From: Bacteroidia bacterium
GTDB lineage: Bacteria; Bacteroidota; Bacteroidia; B-17B0; Aurantibacillaceae
Direction of reading: 5' to 3'
Assembly (NCBI GenBank): GCA_016787705.1
Contig: JAEUTP010000007.1
Location: forward strand, 124,001 to 188,000
DNA length: 64,000 nt
Position 1 is the first letter of the stretch; each line of letters opens with the position of its first letter. Under the pieces are notes generated by a model, which worked only from the letters and a program-made list of their open reading frames with translations, did not search any database and was not told where the DNA came from. Position numbers and translations under genes: made by a program. This document shows, piece by piece, positions 7,803 to 16,878 of this stretch.

Positions 7803-10040
7803 TTATTCAACAATGATTTTTTTTGTAACACTAACGGTTTTGGACTTGTTGCTTAACACAACTTTTGCAAAATAAACGCCACTATTAATAGCGTTTAAAA
7901 AAAACGTTTGAGAGTTGGATAGTACTTTTGAAGATTGAACTTCTTTGCCTAAAATATCAAACAAAATTATGGTTCCCGTCTCAAATTCAATACCATCAAT
8001 GCTTAATTGTAACCTGTCTGCTGCCGGATTAGGAAATAAAGTAACATAATTATTTATTTCCTGTAAAGTATTTTCGTGAATACCAATGTTTAATGCTTTT
8101 GATGAAAAAAAGCTTAATCCGCCGGAACCATTCCCGACAAAAAGATCACGTTTACCATCGTTATTTACATCTTCAAAAAATGCAGCGGCTTGCGCGCCTT
8201 CGTAAATGTTATTTACATCGGCATCAATTAATGTACAGGTATTGGTTATAACTGCCGGCACATCATAATAAAAGATCTGTCCGTTAACATTGCCAACTAA
8301 TAACTTCGTCAACGAATTTTCTTTATAAAAGAAAGGTACTGCATAACCATCAATACCATAAACGTTTATGTTACCTTTTACATCAATACCACCAAAAAAA
8401 TTAGTTACCAGTGTATAAGCTGGTGCAGATGTAGTGCCGCTATTTTTGTAATATGAGATCCTGCCATTTTTTGTGCCTATCATCAGGTCAAGTTTACCGT
8501 CGCTATCAATATCAAATAATTGTGGCGCCGCTTCGGCAGAGCTAGTGGTAAAAGTAAAAGGATTGTTGTGAAAAGTATAATTACCCGTTACACCGGTATG
8601 CTCCAGCCAATGTACCTGGCCGCTTGAAGTGCCTAACAAAATATCCATATCACCATCAGCATCAATATCGCCAACTGTGGGTATGGCATGACTAAGACTT
8701 TGAGCGCCAACATTTGCAAAATCTTTTGTTATTAAGGAATAAGATGGTTGAGCTGCTGTGCCAATATTTTTGTAAAGGGCCAATTGTGCTTTTAAATTAG
8801 TGGGAGCGTAGTAACCGTAATTGCCAATTAACAAATCTTTTTTTCCGTCAACATCATAATCAAAAACAACAGGAAACGAATTTTGGCCAACCTCTATCAT
8901 TTCATCCTGCAAAAAATTATTTTTTACAAATTGAAAATTAACGGTATTGGTTGTGCTGGTGTTTTTATAATACCAAACACTTTTCACATTCTCGCTTCCT
9001 GAAACATTTGGTGTAGCAATAAGATCTTTTTTTCCATCACCATCACAATCTACATGATAAGCACATGGAAAATTATTCATTTTTATTCGCGTTGTGTTAT
9101 TTTTATTCGGATAATTTGGATACATGATAGTTGTATCGGTAATAAGCGCGCTGCTTACAGAGCCCGTATTTGAAGCAAACTGAACATGATTACAGGAAAT
9201 GTCGCCCATTATAAGATCCATTAAATTATCAGAGTTGGCATCAATACACATCAGGCAGGAGCCGGCATGTCGATTGTCTTTTTGTGATGGATCGGCAGTA
9301 TTAAATGGTGACGGTTTTGGACTGCAGGGTTCATTTAAACTTACCGAACAGCCTTGTTCAGTAATTTTTCCCCAACATCCAGTGTTTAACTCATATATCA
9401 AACTATCGCAGCCATACCCTTTTTCCTGGCTTTGATTGGTATGATATTCAACATAAAACCCCCCCGAACTAAATGTAAGAATATCCAGGTCACCATCGTT
9501 ATCAATATCTGCAATGCCAGGCACACCAATTGAGCTGGCATAAAGCGGGTAAACAGCAGGTGTTGATTGTGGATTGAAATCTGAATTTAAAATGGCCCTC
9601 TCTAATACAAAATTTATACCTGTTGTTTGCGTGCTTACATTTCTGTAAATTTTTATACCGCCGTTTACCGAGCAAAAAATATCTTCCTTGCCATCGCAAT
9701 TATAATCCAGCAGCATCGACCAATCGCTGCATTGTGGAAAAGAATAACTCAGATCGGGTGCTGCAACATATTTTGTTTGGCCTGCAGTACCCATATTTAT
9801 AAAACAGCGGTACCGCCCGGGTGAAAAAAGTGTTGGTTTATCAAAAGCAACCAGGTCTTTTTTACCATCAAAATTCAGATCAATATTTGAAACATTAGAG
9901 CAATTAATACCATTTGCCCATGGCATTTTTAAAACATAATTATTTTCAATAACTGAAATGGTATCACGGGCAACTAAAAGTTGGGCAATAGAAATTTTAG
10001 ATAACAAAGCCGCCAGGATTATAAAACAATATTTTACCAT
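7803..10040 (-). CDS. FG-GAP/VCBS repeat protein with T9SS type A sorting domain
   Basis: ATG at 10040 is preferred because a signal peptide (MVKYCFIILAALLSKISIAQ) follows directly. The 745-residue protein has at least seven FG-GAP-like repeats with the calcium-loop signature DxDxDGxxD (for example DLNFDGKKDL, DIDNDGDLDI, DCDGDGKKDL, DIDADGDMDI, DIDSDGKLDL, DVNNDGKRDL), forming a beta-propeller. The C-terminal 80 residues (VTLFPNPAADRLQLSIDG through VSVTKKIIVE) are a T9SS type A sorting domain, so the protein should cross the outer membrane through the type IX system and end at the surface or be released. It is first in the operon with the haem-motif lipoprotein and the DCC protein. A minus-strand TATTTTTG box (10046-10053) lies just upstream. 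Confidence 0.92.
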   Translation of the reverse strand: MVKYCFIILAALLSKISIAQLLVARDTISVIENNYVLKMPWANGINCSNVSNIDLNFDGKKDLVAFDKPTLFSPGRYRCFINMGTAGQTKYVAAPDLSYSFPQCSDWSMLLDYNCDGKEDIFCSVNGGIKIYRNVSTQTTGINFVLERAILNSDFNPQSTPAVYPLYASSIGVPGIADIDNDGDLDILTFSSGGFYVEYHTNQSQEKGYGCDSLIYELNTGCWGKITEQGCSVSLNEPCSPKPSPFNTADPSQKDNRHAGSCLMCIDANSDNLMDLIMGDISCNHVQFASNTGSVSSALITDTTIMYPNYPNKNNTTRIKMNNFPCAYHVDCDGDGKKDLIATPNVSGSENVKSVWYYKNTSTTNTVNFQFVKNNFLQDEMIEVGQNSFPVVFDYDVDGKKDLLIGNYGYYAPTNLKAQLALYKNIGTAAQPSYSLITKDFANVGAQSLSHAIPTVGDIDADGDMDILLGTSSGQVHWLEHTGVTGNYTFHNNPFTFTTSSAEAAPQLFDIDSDGKLDLMIGTKNGRISYYKNSGTTSAPAYTLVTNFFGGIDVKGNINVYGIDGYAVPFFYKENSLTKLLVGNVNGQIFYYDVPAVITNTCTLIDADVNNIYEGAQAAAFFEDVNNDGKRDLFVGNGSGGLSFFSSKALNIGIHENTLQEINNYVTLFPNPAADRLQLSIDGIEFETGTIILFDILGKEVQSSKVLSNSQTFFLNAINSGVYFAKVVLSNKSKTVSVTKKIIVE

Positions 10041-10045
10041 ATATA

Positions 10046-10053
10046 CAAAAATA
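10046..10053 (-). promoter_or_regulatory. -7 box of the FG-GAP gene operon
   Basis: Read on the minus strand this is TATTTTTG, matching TAnnTTTG. It is only five bases from the chosen ATG at 10040, implying a very short or absent leader and supporting that start over the longer frame. Confidence 0.45.
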
Positions 10054-10172
10054 TGCAAAAAAAGGCCTAAAAACGAAAAGGTTGTAACCAATTAAAAATT
10101 AAAACACTCCAGATGTCAAATCATCCAAAAACGCGCTTAATTTTTAGTAATTTAACAGTTAAATTCACTAGG

Positions 10173-12386
10173 ATGAAAAAGATATTTTTCATTTTTTTTT
10201 GCTTTTTTGTTTTAAGAGCAGCTGCTACGCATATTGTAGGGGGCGAAATGATTTATGATGACCTAGGAGGAGGAGTTTACAAGATAACTTTAAAAATTTA
10301 CAGGGATTGTAATAGTGCTTCTCCTTTTCAGGGCACAGGAAACGGAACACCGGCCTACTTAACAGTGTATGATGCTGCGCAAAATTTTATTGGTCTTTAC
10401 GATATTGGCGCACCTGTTATAACATCTGTACCGCCAACAATAAATAACCCTTGTATTTTAACCCCGAATACAGTTTGTGTAGAACAGGGGGTTTATACTT
10501 ACACTTTAAATCTTCCACCTGTTGCCGGTGGGTATCATGTTGTTCATCAGGTTGCTTATAGAAATGTTACCATACTTAATATTGTAACTCCCGGATCCAT
10601 GGGGGCTACTTATTATACGCACATTCCCGGTCCGGAACAAGCAACATTCAATAGCTCGCCGCGCTTTACAAATCTCCCGCCAATTTTTATCTGTAACGGT
10701 TTAAAATTCAATTTTAATCATTCTGCTACCGATCCGGATGGCGATCAGTTGGTATATTCTATTTGTGCCCCTTATCAGGGTTTTGACGGCTGTTGCGCGG
10801 GATTATTTTCAACACCCAACAGTGGCCCCAACTGCCCATCACCACCCGCAAATTGTCCTACTGAGTTTCCGCCGCCGCCATACTCGTCTGTCATTTTCCA
10901 GGCTCCTTATACATCGTCCTATCCAATAGCCAGCAATCCGGCTTTCTCTATTAATTCTACAACCGGTATTTTTAGCGGCACACCAAATATGAACGGGCAA
11001 TGGGTATTTAATATTTGCATACAGGAATTCAGGAACAATGTATTATTAAATACACATTACAGGGAGTTCCAGGTAAACGTAGTTACCTGTAGTGTTACTG
11101 TGCAAAGTATTATTAAAGACCAGCCTTCGCAATGTATGGGCAATGCATTTACATTTACCAATCAAAGTGTAGGCGGTACGGCGTATAATTGGGATTTTGG
11201 TGACCCTACAACAAATGCAGACACTTCTCATATTTTAAATCCTAATTATACGTATGCTGATACCGGTACGTATGTTGTAACCCTCATTACCAATCCGGGT
11301 AAACCTTGTGCCGATACTTCACAAAAAACGGTATATGTGTATCCGCCAATGTCAATTGCTTTGCCTCAAATAGCAGATCAATGTTATAAGAACAATTCAT
11401 TTAATTTTAATATAACGGGTAGCTACTTGCCGCAAACAGCTTTCCAGTGGAATTTTTCTTCGGCTGCAACACCAAGCACTTCTACTTTAAGCAACCCTGC
11501 AAATATTACTTATAGTGCCGCAGGAACATATACAGTAAAGGTAAGGGCAAAACAATATAACTGCCGCGATTCTGTTACCAGAACATTTAAAATTATAGGC
11601 CCTCCTATTGCTAAGATTAATAATTTGCCAACAAGCTTATGCGATCCTGCAACAGTGGCGTTTAGCAATGGTAGCAGTAGCGAATTGCCCTTAAAATATT
11701 ATTGGCATTTTAGTAATGGCAATAATTCTACAGCGTATGAACCAACACAGGTATTTACACCTGTTGGTGTGTATGGCGTTACGCTTACGGTTGTAACAGA
11801 TAGTATTTGTAAAGATACAAATATTGTATCTGTAAATAATGTTACTGTTAATCCTAAACCGCAAGCAGGCTTTACATTCTCTCCGCAGGTAACAAGTATT
11901 TTTGATCCTGAAATAATCATAAACAGCGCGGCAAGTTATGATGTATTATATTGGCAGTATTTATTTGGAGACGGCGAAAGCTCAGGGTTTCCGTTTGAAA
12001 GACATATTTACCAGGAATATGGAGATTATTTAATTGAACAGGTAGTCACCAATAAATATGGTTGCAGCGATACGCTTGCACAAACAGTTAAAATATTACC
12101 GGAGTTTAGATTTTGGGCACCGAATGCTTTTACACCCGATGAAAATAAATTAAACGATTATTTTATGCCGATAGCTATTGGTGTAAAAAATTATGATTTT
12201 GAGATTTTTGACAGGTGGGGCGAAAGACTTTTTAAAACAAACGATCCTAAAACGGGGTGGAACGGCTCTTTTCGTGGACATGAATGCAAGCAGGATATTT
12301 ACGCATGGCGCATAACATTTAAAAATGTAGTTACCGAAAAGGATGAAGTGCATTATGGACATATTGCTCTTCTTAAGAATGAGTAA
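10173..12386 (+). CDS. Secreted PKD-domain protein with gliding-motility-associated (CHU_C) C-terminus, copy 1
   Basis: ATG 10173 starts a clear signal peptide (MKKIFFIFFCFFVLRAAA) and is preferred to an upstream in-frame start. The 737-residue protein begins with the family-specific THIVGGEMIYDDLG module (about 20-320, Cys-rich, with ATDPDGDQLVYSIC). At least two PKD-like domains follow (YNWDFGDPTTNADTSH; YWHFSNGNNS). It ends in the CHU_C module (FRFWAPNAFTPDENKLNDYF to HYGHIALLKN), a T9SS type B-like sorting signal. Such proteins are exported to the cell surface and are thought to act in adhesion or motility. It is a tandem paralogue of the next gene. The QRCCRN segment of copy 2 reads HQVAYRN here, so two cysteines are missing. 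Confidence 0.92.
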   Translation: MKKIFFIFFCFFVLRAAATHIVGGEMIYDDLGGGVYKITLKIYRDCNSASPFQGTGNGTPAYLTVYDAAQNFIGLYDIGAPVITSVPPTINNPCILTPNTVCVEQGVYTYTLNLPPVAGGYHVVHQVAYRNVTILNIVTPGSMGATYYTHIPGPEQATFNSSPRFTNLPPIFICNGLKFNFNHSATDPDGDQLVYSICAPYQGFDGCCAGLFSTPNSGPNCPSPPANCPTEFPPPPYSSVIFQAPYTSSYPIASNPAFSINSTTGIFSGTPNMNGQWVFNICIQEFRNNVLLNTHYREFQVNVVTCSVTVQSIIKDQPSQCMGNAFTFTNQSVGGTAYNWDFGDPTTNADTSHILNPNYTYADTGTYVVTLITNPGKPCADTSQKTVYVYPPMSIALPQIADQCYKNNSFNFNITGSYLPQTAFQWNFSSAATPSTSTLSNPANITYSAAGTYTVKVRAKQYNCRDSVTRTFKIIGPPIAKINNLPTSLCDPATVAFSNGSSSELPLKYYWHFSNGNNSTAYEPTQVFTPVGVYGVTLTVVTDSICKDTNIVSVNNVTVNPKPQAGFTFSPQVTSIFDPEIIINSAASYDVLYWQYLFGDGESSGFPFERHIYQEYGDYLIEQVVTNKYGCSDTLAQTVKILPEFRFWAPNAFTPDENKLNDYFMPIAIGVKNYDFEIFDRWGERLFKTNDPKTGWNGSFRGHECKQDIYAWRITFKNVVTEKDEVHYGHIALLKNE

Positions 12387-12511
12387 TTTAACATTTAGTT
12401 AATTTGTTAATTGATCAAAACAAATCTCCTGAACTTAATTTTTAGCTGCATTAAAGCCCTGCCTTGGTTTGACTTATTTTTTGTAATTTAATGCTTGAAT
12501 TTTAGAGTGTT

Positions 12512-14737
12512 TTGAAAAAGTTTTTTTTCATACTTATTTGCTTTTTTACTATTAAAGCATTTGCTACACACATTGTTGGTGGCGAAATGATTTATGATGA
12601 CCTTGGTAGTGGAAATTACCGTATCACCCTAAAAGTTTACCGGGATTGTTTTACCGGCCTGGCACCTTTTGACGGCGCTGGAGCAAATGCAGCGGCAGCT
12701 TACATAACTGTTTACGATGCATCACAAAACTTAATTGGTGTTTTTGATATTGGTGCGCCAGTAATTTCGCCGGTTCCACCTGCTATCAATAATCCCTGCA
12801 TTCTTACGCCTAATACCGTTTGCGTAGAACAGGGCATTTATACTTATACTGTTAACCTGCCCCCCTTAAGTGGTGGTTATTACATAGTTTATCAAAGATG
12901 TTGCCGCAACGGCACAATTTTAAATATTGTAAATCCCGGACTGGTAGGTTCTACTTATTATACGCACATTCCTGGTCCTGAAACAGTAGCTTTCAACAAC
13001 TCGCCACGCTTTACAAATTTGCCCCCTATTTTTGTTTGCAACAGTTTAAAATTTACTTTCAATCACGGGGCAACCGATCCGGACGGAGATCAATTAGTAT
13101 ATTCAATTTGTTCTCCATTCCAGGGACTTGACGGTTGTTGTCCATCCTTAAATAGTGGCGCGCCAGTTGGAACCAGCAGTAGTTGTATATCCCCACCGGC
13201 ATTTTGTCCTACCGAAGCGCCGCCGCCGCCTTATTCTCCCATACTTTTTCTTCCACCCTATTCATCAGGTTATCCCATTGCAAGTAATCCAGCTTTTTCA
13301 ATTAATCCAACAACCGGCGTTTTAGTTGGTACACCAAACCTTAACGGCCAATGGGTATTTGGTATTTGTGTACAGGAATTTAGAAACAACCAGTTAATTA
13401 ATACACACTACCGCGACTTTCAGATAAATGTTGTAACGTGTAGTGTTACTGTTTTAAGCGTTATCCCCGATCAGGTATCAAAATGTATGGGCAATACATT
13501 TAATTTTGGCAACCAAAGTATTGGCGGTACAGAATTTAACTGGGATTTTGGAGATAATACCACTAATGCTGACACGTCGCATCTCGTTAACCCAAGTTAT
13601 ACCTATGCTGATACAGGATCTTATGTAGTAACACTTATCACCAATCCAGGAAAGCCTTGTGCAGATACCGCCCAAAAAACATTTTATGTTTATCCGCCAC
13701 TCGATATTAGTTTTCCGCCAAATCTTAAACAATGTTTTAGAGGCAATGCTTTTAATTTTAGTGTAACGGGCGTTTATTTACCGCAAACAACATTCAACTG
13801 GAATTTTTCTTCTGCGGCAAGCCCCAGTACGTCAACTCTTCTTACCCCCGCAAACATTACATATACAAATGCGGGCAAATATTATGTGAAATTAATTGCC
13901 AAACAATTTTCGTGTATAGATTCTTTTATTGATACCGTTAGAATAGTTGGCAGGCCTATTGCAAAAATAAGTAATTTGCCAACCAGCTTATGCAACCCCG
14001 CAACCGTTGCTTTTAGCAATGGTAGTAGTAGCGATCTGCCGTTGACTTATTATTGGCAATTTAGTAACGGCAATACATCAACACTTTTTGAGCCAACACA
14101 AGTATTTACGCCAACAGGTGTATATGGTGTAACGCTCACAGTAATAACCACCAGTCTTTGTCTCGATACCAATATGGTCTCTGTTACAAATGTAACCGTA
14201 AATCCCTCTCCCTATGCAGGCTTTACATTTTCGCCACAGGTAACAAGTATTTTTGACCCTGAAATAACCATAAACAGTACAGCAAGCTCTGACGTATTGC
14301 ATTGGGAATATTTATTTGGCGACGGCGGATGGTCTGTTTTTCCTTATGAGAAGCATACGTATGAGAATTATGGAAATTACGTTATATCACAGTTTGTAAC
14401 AAATAATTTTGGTTGCAGGGATACCATAAGGCAAACAGTAAGAATATTACCTGAATTTAGATTCTGGATCCCAAATGCGTTTACGCCGGACGAAAATTTA
14501 TTAAACGATTATTTTATGCCCATTGCCATTGGTGTTGTTAATTATGAGTTTGATATTTTTGACAGATGGGGAGAAAAATTATTCAGTACAAAAAATCCAA
14601 AACAAGGTTGGAATGGTTTTTATCGCGGCCAGGAATGTAAGCAGGATACTTATGTTTGGAGGATCACTTTTAAAAATGTAGTTACAGAAAAAGATGAGGT
14701 GCACTACGGGCACGTTACTTTGCTTAAGAATCTTTAA
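12512..14737 (+). CDS. Secreted PKD-domain protein with CHU_C C-terminus, copy 2
   Basis: The start is TTG 12512, placed exactly at the signal peptide (MKKFFFILICFFTIKAFA) to match copy 1. The 741 residues align with copy 1 over their whole length: the ATHIVGGEMIYDDLG module, two PKD-like domains (FNWDFGDNTTNADTSH; YWQFSNGNTS) and the CHU_C end (FRFWIPNAFTPDENLLNDYF to HYGHVTLLKNL). This copy keeps the Cys-rich QRCCRNGTILN segment. It is expected to be secreted by the type IX system. The pair arose by tandem duplication, separated by 125 bases. Its last 14 bases overlap the convergent glycosyltransferase gene. Confidence 0.92.
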   Translation: MKKFFFILICFFTIKAFATHIVGGEMIYDDLGSGNYRITLKVYRDCFTGLAPFDGAGANAAAAYITVYDASQNLIGVFDIGAPVISPVPPAINNPCILTPNTVCVEQGIYTYTVNLPPLSGGYYIVYQRCCRNGTILNIVNPGLVGSTYYTHIPGPETVAFNNSPRFTNLPPIFVCNSLKFTFNHGATDPDGDQLVYSICSPFQGLDGCCPSLNSGAPVGTSSSCISPPAFCPTEAPPPPYSPILFLPPYSSGYPIASNPAFSINPTTGVLVGTPNLNGQWVFGICVQEFRNNQLINTHYRDFQINVVTCSVTVLSVIPDQVSKCMGNTFNFGNQSIGGTEFNWDFGDNTTNADTSHLVNPSYTYADTGSYVVTLITNPGKPCADTAQKTFYVYPPLDISFPPNLKQCFRGNAFNFSVTGVYLPQTTFNWNFSSAASPSTSTLLTPANITYTNAGKYYVKLIAKQFSCIDSFIDTVRIVGRPIAKISNLPTSLCNPATVAFSNGSSSDLPLTYYWQFSNGNTSTLFEPTQVFTPTGVYGVTLTVITTSLCLDTNMVSVTNVTVNPSPYAGFTFSPQVTSIFDPEITINSTASSDVLHWEYLFGDGGWSVFPYEKHTYENYGNYVISQFVTNNFGCRDTIRQTVRILPEFRFWIPNAFTPDENLLNDYFMPIAIGVVNYEFDIFDRWGEKLFSTKNPKQGWNGFYRGQECKQDTYVWRITFKNVVTEKDEVHYGHVTLLKNL

Positions 14738-15965
14738 GAACTTGCTTTCTGCTCATTAACCAAATCAACAAAGGAATTAATAATAAAGTTCCATAAGTCA
14801 GTATCTTGTAATGATCATAGTAAGGATTAAAAGTTCCAAGAAGTAATTTTAAATTAACCGATAAATAGATAAGTAGTAACAATCCGCTAAACGTTAGTTT
14901 AGATATTCGGGAAATATCTTTTTTATATAAAATTAAATAAAGTATGTTGAGCGCAAACGCCGGAACAGCAAATAAGAATGCATAATGTTGCTGGTGAGGA
15001 AAGATAAGAGGAATTAATAATAGCAAATAACTTATTTCAATATATTGATGCCACAAAGACCTTGCTTTTATAAATGGCTTCCATTTTAAGAAGTACAAGG
15101 TAAAAGCAACAAGTGCCAAACGCGTAAATAAAAGAATTTTGCTTAAAGTGGCAATAGAAACATCGGTAATATTTCGCTTTAAAGATAAAGCATATACATC
15201 ATTCACATCTTTTACAAATAATGTTGATAGCAAAGTTGAAAGCCCATGAAAACTTCTTTCTTCAGCATCTAAAACATGATTTTGGTTAGACGGATTAATT
15301 AAAGTTAGCCATGTTTTTAGTAAAACCATGTTGTAATCATGTCCAATAAAAACAGAAGGAGCAAATAGATAAACGAAGTAAAATACTATTGTAAATGTAA
15401 AGGCTTTAAAATAGCCACGGTAAATTAAATAGGGTAAAAATACAATTGGTAATAATTTAATATTTATACCTAAAGCTAAAATCGCAGCACCACTTACCGG
15501 CCTGTTGTTATCGATTAAAAATAAGCCATAAATACAACACCATAGTATTAACAATGTTATTTGCGAGCTATGCATATTGTCCAAAAACAAGCGCAACGAA
15601 AAGGCAAATACCAAAAGCAAAAAAATGTTCTTTTGCTTTTCGTTTAATGTAAGAACTAATTTGCTTTTGGTGAGTATATTAAAAAGCTGAATGTAAATGG
15701 CTGTATTTAAAAGTAACCAGCAAAATTTTACCCAAAAGAAGGGCAGCGAATAAAAAGGTTTTAATAAAAGTGCAAAAAGAACAGAGTAGAAATAATGGTA
15801 ACCATCTACATATTTATTTTCATAAAAATTTTCGCCAGTATTCAGATCACCCGTTGCTGATAAAAAAATATAAAAGTCGCCCTTGCCGTTTGCTTCTATA
15901 AAACAAAAAACTATTGCAATAAAAAAAATAGCAAAAAGCCATATTTTATTTTTAAAAAGTACCAT
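14724..15965 (-). CDS. Polytopic membrane glycosyltransferase-like protein (GT87/DUF2029 type)
   Basis: The 413-residue protein is highly hydrophobic with about ten predicted transmembrane helices from residue 7 to the C-terminus. The early acidic loop (ANGKGDFYIFLSATGDLNTGENFYENKYVDGYHYFYSVLF, read in parts) holds an Asp between helices 1 and 2, where GT-C enzymes of family 87 place their catalytic Asp. ALGINIKLLPIVFLPYLIYRG is typical of this family. Such enzymes use polyprenyl-phosphate sugars to build glycolipids or glycoproteins at the inner membrane. The acceptor is unknown. Convergent with copy 2 of the CHU_C protein and divergent from the HTTM gene with a 56-base gap. Confidence 0.75.
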   Translation of the reverse strand: MVLFKNKIWLFAIFFIAIVFCFIEANGKGDFYIFLSATGDLNTGENFYENKYVDGYHYFYSVLFALLLKPFYSLPFFWVKFCWLLLNTAIYIQLFNILTKSKLVLTLNEKQKNIFLLLVFAFSLRLFLDNMHSSQITLLILWCCIYGLFLIDNNRPVSGAAILALGINIKLLPIVFLPYLIYRGYFKAFTFTIVFYFVYLFAPSVFIGHDYNMVLLKTWLTLINPSNQNHVLDAEERSFHGLSTLLSTLFVKDVNDVYALSLKRNITDVSIATLSKILLFTRLALVAFTLYFLKWKPFIKARSLWHQYIEISYLLLLIPLIFPHQQHYAFLFAVPAFALNILYLILYKKDISRISKLTFSGLLLLIYLSVNLKLLLGTFNPYYDHYKILTYGTLLLIPLLIWLMSRKQVLKDS

Positions 15966-16021
15966 TAATTGTAAAAGGTAAAAATAAACATCTAAATTTA
16001 GCTAATAAAATACTAACCCTA

Positions 16022-16858
16022 TTGAAAAAGATTACAGCATATTTCTTTAATGAATATAAGTTTAGCTGGCAAGCTGTATATTTTAAAATGGCTATGTATT
16101 TGTTTGTAGCGTTTAAAGCTATTTATTGGTTAAGTTATTATTCGCTTTTTTTTGGAGAACACGCCATTGCTTTTAATAAGATTAAATCAATTGGTGTAAT
16201 AAAAGATCTTGCTTTTTTATTGTACAACAATTCGGCTATTAATTTTGGATATGTTTTTATTTTTGGCACATTATTGTTTCTTGGTTTAAGCTATTTTTTG
16301 AAAAAAGTTCCGTTTGTTTTCGAATTTCTTATTTGGTTTTGTGTTATAAATATTCATAATAAAATTTATCCAACCCTTACCGGTGGCGATTTGCTTTTAA
16401 ATCAATTATTATTCTTTAATTGTTTTCTTGCTAAATCATATAAACAACAATCAACCGATCAAAATCCACTTTCTATTTGCTTTCATAATTTTGGTGCTTT
16501 AGCTATTATCATCCAGGTATGCCTGGTTTATTTTATTGCAGCTGTTGCAAAGCTTTATAGTAATGATTGGCTCACTGGCTCAGCAATTGCTCATCTTGGT
16601 GAGATCGAACATTTTAATTTATTCTCGGGAGCAATTATTAAAAACGAAAGCTTAAATTGTTGTTTAAATTATATAGTGTTATTTTATCAACTGTTTTTTC
16701 CTTTTTTAATATGGTTAAATAAGATAAAAAAGCAATTATTATTTATCGGTGTTATCATGCATGTATATATAGCCTTTGTTACCGGCCTTGTAGGCTTTGG
16801 CCTGATAATGATCATCACTTATGTATTTTTTTGGCCATTTAAAAAGCAAAATGCTTAA
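16022..16858 (+). CDS. HTTM-domain (vitamin K-dependent carboxylase-like) membrane protein
   Basis: Translation starts at TTG 16022 (KKITAYFFNEYKFSW follows). The 278-residue protein has about six to seven hydrophobic helices. The segment INIHNKIYPTLTGGDLLLNQL matches the HTTM-domain pattern, where a conserved Asn and GGD precede a membrane helix. YFIAAVAKLYSNDWLTGSAI is the typical KL-x-x-DWL-x-G-x-A region. In animals the domain is part of gamma-glutamyl carboxylase; in bacteria most members have no demonstrated activity. It lies just upstream of prfB (20-base gap) but prfB has its own -7 box. Family call is fairly firm, function open. Confidence 0.75.
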   Translation: MKKITAYFFNEYKFSWQAVYFKMAMYLFVAFKAIYWLSYYSLFFGEHAIAFNKIKSIGVIKDLAFLLYNNSAINFGYVFIFGTLLFLGLSYFLKKVPFVFEFLIWFCVINIHNKIYPTLTGGDLLLNQLLFFNCFLAKSYKQQSTDQNPLSICFHNFGALAIIIQVCLVYFIAAVAKLYSNDWLTGSAIAHLGEIEHFNLFSGAIIKNESLNCCLNYIVLFYQLFFPFLIWLNKIKKQLLFIGVIMHVYIAFVTGLVGFGLIMIITYVFFWPFKKQNA

Positions 16859-16866
16859 ATTTTTAT

Positions 16867-16874
16867 TATCTTTG
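16867..16874 (+). promoter_or_regulatory. -7 box of prfB
   Basis: TATCTTTG matches TAnnTTTG exactly. It ends only four bases before the prfB ATG, so the transcript would be leaderless or nearly so. Confidence 0.55.
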
Positions 16875-16878
16875 CGCC

